64,000 nt of DNA from Linnemannia schmuckeri (Eukaryota; Mortierellomycota; Mortierellomycetes; Mortierellales; Mortierellaceae): positions 496,001 through 560,000 of the forward strand of contig JANATG010000003.1 of the NCBI GenBank assembly GCA_029449235.1, given 5' to 3'. Within the stretch, counting starts at the first letter, position 1; the number at the start of each line of letters is the position of its first letter. Shown here one piece after another: positions 57,889 through 64,000 of this stretch. The translations under genes and the position numbers were made by a program. The notes below the pieces were generated by a model. The model was not told where the DNA came from and searched no databases. It saw only the letters and a list, made by a program, of their open reading frames with translations.

Positions 57889-58353
57889 ATGAACCCCACT
57901 CCAGGCAAGGACGAGCATCTCATGCAATCATTCGCACAATCCAAGCGACGGATGACTCCCTCTTCAGGTGAGATTAAGATCGAATATCTCACGCCATCAC
58001 CACGCACCCACTCCCTGCGATCGATACCCATCTCAGGTAAGGTCGAGTATCCTACACAATCACGTACCCCCTCCAAGCGACCGATAACCCCCATCCCTGG
58101 AAAAGTCGCATGTCCCTCATATCCTCGCATCCACTCTGGGGCAGCATTGGTACCGATCCCAGAGAAGGCCGATTACTTCCCCTCTAACAATGACAAACAG
58201 GACCTCAACGCTGCAGTTGAAAAAGCCTCTCAGGAGAAGCGAATGGCCACCATCGCTAAGCTCTGCACCAAGTGCAATTGCCGCGATTACATTGGCTGGT
58301 GCAAGGATTGCAAGGCTTGCTTTGATTGTTATCCTGATTTTATTGATATATGA
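57889..58353 (+). CDS. Cys-rich WC-motif family protein 4 with internal repeats (intact)
   Basis: Single exon, 154 residues. The N-terminal two thirds consists of about five degenerate ~22-residue repeats beginning P-x-P/S-G-K (PTPGKDEHLMQSF, PSSGEIKIEY, PISGKVEYPTQS, PIPGKVACPS, PIPEKADYFP) with SKR-x2-TP at the ends, i.e. basic and phosphorylatable. The C-terminus has CTKC-x7-WCKDC-x2-C-x2-CY. No signal peptide. Function unknown. Confidence 0.7.
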   Translation: MNPTPGKDEHLMQSFAQSKRRMTPSSGEIKIEYLTPSPRTHSLRSIPISGKVEYPTQSRTPSKRPITPIPGKVACPSYPRIHSGAALVPIPEKADYFPSNNDKQDLNAAVEKASQEKRMATIAKLCTKCNCRDYIGWCKDCKACFDCYPDFIDI

Positions 58354-58864
58354 TCAACTCACTTCCTTGAGAGAACCCGTGAGACTCTTGTCGTTGTTAC
58401 CGGGACCCCTACTCTAGTGAGTCTGTGTTCCCTGCGACTCCCTGTTCAAGGTTTCCCGGTTACCTTTTTATCAAGCCAAGTTTACCCTCCCTATCCCCAC
58501 ATACAAAGCACTAAACACAAAACAAAAAGTATTTCAGCAGTGCACACCTCTTCCTCAAACAAAGAAAAGAAAAATAAAATTATCAATTCACTCAAAAATA
58601 ATCAATCCTTTGTCTATTTTTGAAGGGAGCAATAGCATGGGTTCTTAAATACCAAAAGTCCAAGGCCAACATGGGTCTTTGTGAACTCTAAAGAAAGTAG
58701 ATAAAAACCATGACGCACCGACAGCTGTGTTTTTGCTTTCGTTTACTTTTGTCCTCGTTCCTCTCACTTTCACTCATCAGCCTAACGGCAATCACCTAAT
58801 ATCGCCAGCCTCCCAATCGATCATTCATATCCACACAAGCACATTCTACTTCCTTGATACAATC
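58354..58864. other. Intergenic between family genes
   Basis: A-rich 3' end of gene 4 (AATAAA-like at about 58570), then a weak AGATAAAAA box (58699-58706) 160 bp before the next ATG. Confidence 0.45.
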
Positions 58865-59221
58865 ATGTCGGCCTCACTCACTGCCAACCCTGCTGCCGGA
58901 GAACACCACAAGCTCACTATCACCCAGCCTCCCGTGGTCAATGGCCAGACTACAATCCTTAAGGCGGTCCCTACTAGGGTGCTCTCACGATTTTCAATCG
59001 TCAACACCTTCTCGTTGTCAAAGGAGAGAGTCGATCCCAAGAAGCAATTCAAAACCGTCCCCCATGTCCTCGACAGGTACTGTGCGAAGTACCTGCATCG
59101 ATTTGTCTTTGATTGGTGCGATGATTGTGAACCGTGCTTGTTCTGCTGCCCTGACTGCATTCCGTTGGCTCATACTCTCCCAGGACTTCATAATGCGGAG
59201 GAACCACCATCGTATGGCTAA
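58865..59221 (+). CDS. Cys-rich WC-motif family protein 5 (intact)
   Basis: Single exon, 118 residues: MSASLTANPAAGEHHKLTI, VVNGQTT, SLSKERVDPKKQF, then YC-x10-WCDDC-x2-C-x2-CC-x2-C and a short tail. The N-terminal pattern NPAAG...VNGQTT is shared with the broken copies at 60832 and 62921, defining a subfamily. No targeting signal seen; function unknown. Confidence 0.7.
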   Translation: MSASLTANPAAGEHHKLTITQPPVVNGQTTILKAVPTRVLSRFSIVNTFSLSKERVDPKKQFKTVPHVLDRYCAKYLHRFVFDWCDDCEPCLFCCPDCIPLAHTLPGLHNAEEPPSYG

Positions 59222-59792
59222 GTCCACATTGTCGCCGTCGTCACTGTGGTTGTTCGAGCCATTGTCGTTAAGAGCTAAAGGCCCCCTCCTCTCCTCCTAC
59301 CTCTCTTCTCCGAGTTTCTCCAATACGCCGCGCCAGTACCCCCTTTCCTCACATTTCAAGTTCTCTTTCTCTTTTCCTCATAGAAATAAGGCGAAATTCT
59401 TCTATCAAAGTATATGCACTCTTCCTTCACCGGTCATCAATACATGAAAAAGAAAATAAAATGACCTCACCTGGCCCCTCAAATACACTGTTCCTTCGTC
59501 ATGAGTCTAGCCTGGTCAGAGTACCCGAGGGTTCTTTTTTTTACTTTTCTTCCTCGCTCCTTTGTAGCCGTAGCGTTCCAAATGTCAGTCTTCCCCTCAA
59601 CCTCCCATGTACCTGATCGAAGAGGAGTGGTAAATTGGTCCAGAGAGATACATCACTGAGCTTTTCGCCACGTTTTTTTTCTTCCTTTTTGTTTCCTTCC
59701 CGTCATTCGCCTACCGCCTATCATTTGCTAGTATTTGATCTCCACTCAAGAATATCTTTACTTCTCCTTCTCATCAAAACCGAAAAAATCCT
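59222..59792. other. Intergenic between family copies
   Basis: CT-rich DNA with no gene; leader-like CT and CA tracts before 59793 echo the other members. Confidence 0.45.
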
Positions 59793-60126
59793 ATGTTTCC
59801 CTCTACTCCCTCCAAGAAAGGATCCGAAACCGGTGCCGGCGCCACCAAACCATCACCCAAACGCACCCACTCATCGCGCCCTAGAATCAGAAACCCATCC
59901 CTTCTCCTCGCCCACGACCAAAAGAACGAACGCCAGAACAAGCATAGGCCCTTTCATCACCGACGAGTACCGCGAATATTGTAAATACCAGAATTTGTTT
60001 GGGTGGTACCAGACTTGTGGGTGTTGCTTAGACTGTTATCCTTATTTTGTTTGGGGTAGTTGCTCCTTCTTTGTGTTGTACAATACTATCGTCCTCGTGG
60101 TCAGTGAGTTCCTCGTCGTCGTTTGA
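59793..60126 (+). pseudogene. Cys-rich WC-motif family copy 6, frameshifted and missing a Cys
   Basis: The ATG frame (MFPSTPSKKGSETGAG) stops at about 59982. The family motif is in another frame: EYC-x8-WYQTC-x2-C-x2-CY, where the first Cys after Trp is Tyr. It runs into a hydrophobic tail. One frameshift plus a lost ligand argues for decay. Confidence 0.55.
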
Positions 60127-60831
60127 GTACCCGCACTCGTAGGCTTTTTCAAGGTACCGCTTGCCTTCCATTACTCTCAAGTCTGCGCCTTTCCATTCCG
60201 GTACAAAAACAAGACTAAACACGTAAAAAAATATATCGTTAGTGCACGTCTCTCCCTAACGACTCTCAACTTCAAAAAAAAAAAAAAAAAAAAAAAAATG
60301 AAACAAAGCCCCGTCACATAAAAAGGAAACACTTTTATGCCTCCTTTACGGTTCTTTTTTTTTTTTTTTTTTTTTTTGCTTGCTCGTTTTGCTCTCTGTC
60401 TTGAATTTCCACAGTAGCTTTCTATTCTTTGAAAATGCCCTGCATGTGTACTCAATGATCGGCGACAACGGTTCGGCAATGGAGGCGAGTGTGCTGCCGT
60501 AGATCACGGTGTTTTTCTTCTGTTGTAGGTTTGGTGTTTTTGTTTATATTCATTCAAGCCGCAAGTGAATGAGTGTTCAAAACCGGTCAGCAGCGAGAAA
60601 TAGGCATGGTACCTCAAGTGCAAAGAGCCCAGACCAACATGTACGTCTCTAGACTCGAAGAAAATAGACAAAAACGTGTCTCTCCAACGGTCGCTTTTTT
60701 CTCCTTCTTTCACTGTCATTGTCTCCTTCACTTCCTTACCTGCCTCATCAGAAGATACCCACCATCACCATCCCATATACATATCAACGACCCACATATC
60801 GTTACAATCATTTCCACCTCTGCTTGCAATC
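60127..60831. other. Intergenic with paired A and T runs
   Basis: Contains a 25-bp A run (60274-60298) and a 23-bp T run (60355-60377) 56 bp apart, then leader-like CT/CA-rich DNA before copy 7. Confidence 0.5.
60274..60377. repeat. Opposed A25/T23 runs able to pair
   Basis: The two homopolymers face each other and could fold into a ~23-bp A-T stem. They might be tails of two oppositely inserted retroposons, but no bodies are recognisable. Confidence 0.6.
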
Positions 60832-61226
60832 ATGTCAACCGCATTCACCCACACGTCTGCTGCCGCCGGTCAACGCTCCCGACCCACTATCACCACCATC
60901 CAACCCCCAGGGTCACCGGCCAAACCACCACCACCAAGCCAGCGACAACCACTAGCTTCACGCACATGACGGCCTTCGTCAATATCGTAATGGCCAAAGA
61001 GCGAGTCGATTAAGTCGAGCAAGTCGAGCCGCCTGTGAAGGCTTTCTTCAAACACATTCCCCAAATCGTCAGAAAGTACTATGAAATATGCGAGCAACAG
61101 TTTGTTTCTGGGTGGTGCGATGAGTGTGAGTGCTGCATGGATTGTTGCAAGGATTACACTGAGACACCTCCTGATTTTGAAGCTCCTGTTGTGGTTGCGG
61201 AGGACCGACCCAGGTACGGCCACTAA
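60832..61226 (+). pseudogene. Cys-rich WC-motif family copy 7 (frameshift plus stop)
   Basis: MSTAFTHTSAAAGQRSRPTI aligns with the start of gene 5, then the frame shifts near 60908-60925. The continuation VTGQTTTTKP...MAKERVD ends in TAA (61011-61013) and resumes with VEPPVKAFF...YEIC-x8-WCDEC-x2-C-x2-CC, ending RPRYGH (61224-61226 stop). Collinear with gene 5 throughout, so a recent duplicate with two lesions. Confidence 0.65.
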
Positions 61227-61887
61227 GCCCTCTTCGCTGTCGTCGTCGTCAGTCTCGCTCGAGCCCCCTACTGACGAGTTGGTGGTCCTTTCTACTCTCT
61301 CCTATAAGTCTTATTCAAGACGCCGCACCGTTCTCCTTTTTACTCTTTCAATCTTTATGTTCCTTCCTCGTGTTTACAAAAAAAAAGCCAAAAGCCAAAA
61401 AACAAAAAACAAAAAACAAAAAACAAATCTTTCAGTGATGCATACATACCACTCTTCCCTCCACTGAATGGAATCCACGAAGAAAAAAATAAACAACCAC
61501 TTGGCTCAGACAATTACGTTATGCTTTCTCGTCTGTCTCCTTACGCGTTTTTTTCCCTCTCTGCTCTGCTTACGTTCTTCGTGTCATAATTTGAGGAACA
61601 ACGTACTGACCACTGTGTGAGAACAATTTGATCCGCAAAGAAATAAAACAGCTCTCTATGCGGTGCTCGTGAATGAAAACTGTGGTGCTTCAAGGTAGTG
61701 ACTCCGTTAGGTTTGAAAAATGTATAAAAACCACGGTTTCACCCTCTTATCTCGAGAATATTTCCACTTTATCAACCCATCTTCTATCATCACCATCAGC
61801 TACTTTGCAAGCTCACTACCTTCGACACACAAGCACATCAAGCCAACCATCATCACCTCTTCCTCTCATCTTCACCAAAAGATCCCA
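61227..61887. other. Intergenic with promoter of family gene 8
   Basis: An (A5-6 C) repeat near 61390-61425 and a TATAAAAA box at 61723-61730. No other gene. Confidence 0.5.
61723..61730 (+). promoter_or_regulatory. TATA box of Cys-rich family gene 8
   Basis: TATAAAAA 165 bp before the ATG, again followed by CCACGG and a leader with CATCACCATC. Confidence 0.6.
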
Positions 61888-62304
61888 ATGTCTTGCACAT
61901 CCACCACCAATCAGAGAACCGGTGCCGATACCCTCGTCGCGTCAGTATTCTTCAGCCACCTTTCATGCATATTCAAGAACGGAACACCTTCGACTCTTTC
62001 AGAGCGCTACAAAACCGCCACCCCTACCCCATCACCATCCAACAGCCACCACTCACTTATCGTCGGTCACGTAGACTCCTCTAACATCAATTTCATAAAC
62101 GAAACCCCCTTCAACATGTCCGGGAGGTACAAAACCGCCGCCGCACCACCATCCAACGGCGACCACCTCCCACTCATAATCATTAACGAATCCCCCTACA
62201 TGCGTTGTGAAAAGTGCAAGAACCAGAATATGGCTGATTGGTGCCTCGAATGCAAGTACTGCGAGGACTGCTGCCTTGGCTACGAAGAGAGCATCCATTC
62301 ATGA
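61888..62304 (+). CDS. Cys-rich WC-motif family protein 8 with duplicated segment (intact)
   Basis: Single exon, 138 residues. Two ~45-residue internal copies are visible: STLSERYKTATPTPSPSNSH and NMSGRYKTAAAPPSNGDH, each followed by a hydrophobic LIVG or LIII stretch. The C-terminus is CEKC-x7-WCLEC-x2-C-x2-CC. No signal peptide. The internal duplication parallels the repeats in gene 4. Function unknown. Confidence 0.65.
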   Translation: MSCTSTTNQRTGADTLVASVFFSHLSCIFKNGTPSTLSERYKTATPTPSPSNSHHSLIVGHVDSSNINFINETPFNMSGRYKTAAAPPSNGDHLPLIIINESPYMRCEKCKNQNMADWCLECKYCEDCCLGYEESIHS

Positions 62305-62920
62305 CTGGGGTTATAACATCCCGTCTTCCTCCTCATCAGTGAGTTCGTTGTCTGAGCTGGAGTCCTCGTCTTTATGAGGCTTTTAAAAAATACCATCGGA
62401 CCCTCTGTCTCTCTGAAGCCATCCTGCTCCCTCCTCCTCCCTCGTAGCAAAAAAACATAAAAATTAATAGATACTCATCATAGAACAAAAAAATCGCCCT
62501 ATTATCCACGGCGTTGACTGTGCCCTTTTTTTCTTTGTGCCATTCTTTTTGTATTGGAAAGTTGGGAAAAAAGACTTGCCCGTGGTTCCAATGAGTTTGA
62601 TCCGCAAAGAAGGAAGCCTCTGCCATCTACATATAGAGGCACACTGTTTCTTTTTTTTTTTAGTCGGTCAAAGTCAGCCTACAAGGGAAGGGAAGAAATA
62701 TGTTCTTTTGAGTGTAAAAGGCCCCACGTCAAGATGTACGTTTGTGGCCAAAGAGAAAGAAAGACATAAACTGTGGCTCGTCCTCAGTCATTTTAGCTTT
62801 TCTTATCTTCATTCTTTTTCTCTCCTTCTATCCTTTCTACAGCAGCTTATCGGAAGCTATCTCCATCATTCATATCCACGAACACACACTCCGATCAAAC
62901 CCCATTCCTAATCGCTAATC
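62305..62920. other. Intergenic between family copies
   Basis: No gene seen. Short T and A runs and a leader-like CT-rich stretch before 62921. Confidence 0.45.
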
Positions 62921-63068
62921 ATGTCGACCTCGCCCATCTCCAACCCCGCTGCGAGGACAATCGCCAAACCACTCATGGTCAATGGCCAAACTACAACCAC
63001 CATAAACTCGTCATCAAAAGCCACTCGTCAAAGACGACCCTCACCTCCGGCAAGATGGCATCCTTAAA
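62921..63068 (+). pseudogene. Cys-rich family copy 9, N-terminal remnant
   Basis: MSTSPISNPAARTIAKP and LMVNGQTTTTIN align with the start of gene 5, but the frame ends at TAA (63066-63068) and no WC motif follows in any frame within 200 bp. A truncated relic. Confidence 0.5.
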
Positions 63069-63931
63069 ACTCACCTCCCAAGGCCACTTGTACCAGCGCT
63101 GTTCTTCGCAAAATTGCAGCCGAGGACCTCAAGGGAAATGAGAACTTTCCTTTACCTTACCGCCCTTCTTTCTTTCCCACATCCTCACCAAAACTCAACT
63201 CAAAGGCGGGAAAAAATAGGTTTCTTTCGGTAGCCCGCTAGGCATAACTCAAAGAATAAAACTGATAACACCTGAAAATGTGCTCTCTTTCACGTTGCTT
63301 TTCTGTTCCTGTCAATATTTGCGCTTTGTTCCATTGTTGTCGTGATTTCGGTGTTAAGTTTAGGTCTTATGGCGAGGAGAAGATGAGGTTTCCTCGTTTC
63401 TCTACTAGATTTTCTTATATCCTTCATAAAGGGCCGCAAAAATAACCCCTCCATTGTGCTCATCATCTTTGGTCAATACATGGATAAAACCCCATTTGCA
63501 AATAATCCAATGACCGCAAGAGACCCCCCTTTCCTCCTAAACCCAGGCATCATTCTCTCCTCCCAGTACTCTCACTCATTAAAGTTATAACCAAGAGGTT
63601 TCGTTGCTACTCCAGCTCGAGTAATAAACTTCCTCTCTCTAAGGTATGGCTATCTTGTTCGATATTTGAGACAAACGATCAAGGCGTTTTCTCGCGTTTT
63701 TCTCATATATCTCTTCTCTGATGATCTGAGGGTTGATGGCACTAATGACGATAAGTGCGAAATGAGAGACTATAAAACGGAAACTTGACCTTTCACTACC
63801 TTATCATCCTTTTCACCTCACTCAACTCAGTCTTCTTACACTTCTCAAGACTCTCCCCTGCACAGATTCTATCCACAAAATCAAAAACGCTGCTTAACTC
63901 GCTCTTCCATCAGACATCGTTCCCGAGAACC
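63069..63931. other. Intergenic with promoter of the last gene
   Basis: Non-coding. TATAAAA at 63771-63777 and a CTCAACTC-type leader precede the next ATG. Confidence 0.5.
63771..63777 (+). promoter_or_regulatory. TATA box of the gene entering at the window end
   Basis: TATAAAA 161 bp before the ATG at 63932, the same spacing range as the family promoters. Confidence 0.5.
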
Positions 63932-64000
63932 ATGCCAGGCAACGCCCACAATGATCTGAGCTTCCCCAAGAACTGTACCGAGGAGGAGTACAAGCAAGTC
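63932..64000 (+). CDS. Start of a gene cut by the window end
   Basis: An open frame of 23 codons beginning MPGNAHNDLSFPKNCTEE. Promoter layout suggests another member of the Cys-rich family, but too little is visible to assign it. Confidence 0.4.
   Translation, partial: MPGNAHNDLSFPKNCTEEEYKQV

Overview
This is a eukaryotic, filamentous-fungal window. Most genes are intron-rich, with short GTRNGT...AG introns, and promoters and UTRs are pyrimidine-rich. The gene set is fungal: ERG1, COQ6, DMC1, a PPS1-type phosphatase, RPN13 and a PUF protein. From the gene content, the 5'-truncated LINEs and an XPG-Fanzor fusion family that I associate with Mortierella relatives, I infer an early-diverging fungus, probably Mortierellomycota. 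This is from memory and was not checked by search.

Bases 1-35,000 are the gene-dense 'core' half. In order: the 3' part of a CLC chloride/proton antiporter (+), an ALDH7A1/antiquitin-type aldehyde dehydrogenase (-), a PPS1-like dual-specificity phosphatase (+), a Pumilio/PUF RNA-binding protein (-), squalene epoxidase ERG1 (+), proteasome ubiquitin receptor RPN13/ADRM1 (+), the ubiquinone hydroxylase COQ6 (-), the meiotic recombinase DMC1 (+) and a REX1-type 3'-5' exonuclease (+). Exon phases of the eight genes complete in the window (and of the visible exons of the truncated CLC gene) were checked by hand and are mutually consistent.

The most striking object lies between ERG1 and RPN13. It is a 4,998-bp DNA transposon (20566-25563) with 27-bp terminal inverted repeats and an 8-bp target duplication. 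It carries one minus-strand gene that joins an N-terminal XPG/FEN1-like flap-nuclease domain to a C-terminal Fanzor (eukaryotic TnpB-like RuvC nuclease). The catalytic glutamate is in the rearranged position, next to the zinc ribbon. This copy is dead: two frameshifts, a nonsense codon, a 20-bp repeat expansion and a 271-bp solo LTR with its own 5-bp duplication.

Bases 35,000-64,000 are the accessory half. Two clusters (35-38 kb and 57.8-64 kb) hold a family of short single-exon proteins ending in C-x2-C-x7-9-W-C-x2-C-x2-C-x2-C-C. Four members look intact, four are broken, and a possible further gene begins at the window end. Several have a TATAAAA box 95-170 bp before the ATG. Between the clusters is a transposon-rich stretch: a secreted cysteine-rich protein, two 5'-truncated LINEs with target duplications, a 3' fragment of 28S rRNA, a nested pair (a 703-bp MITE with 161-bp perfect arms, and a tRNA-derived SINE), tandem repeats, a secreted isochorismatase-like hydrolase and a decayed Helitron.
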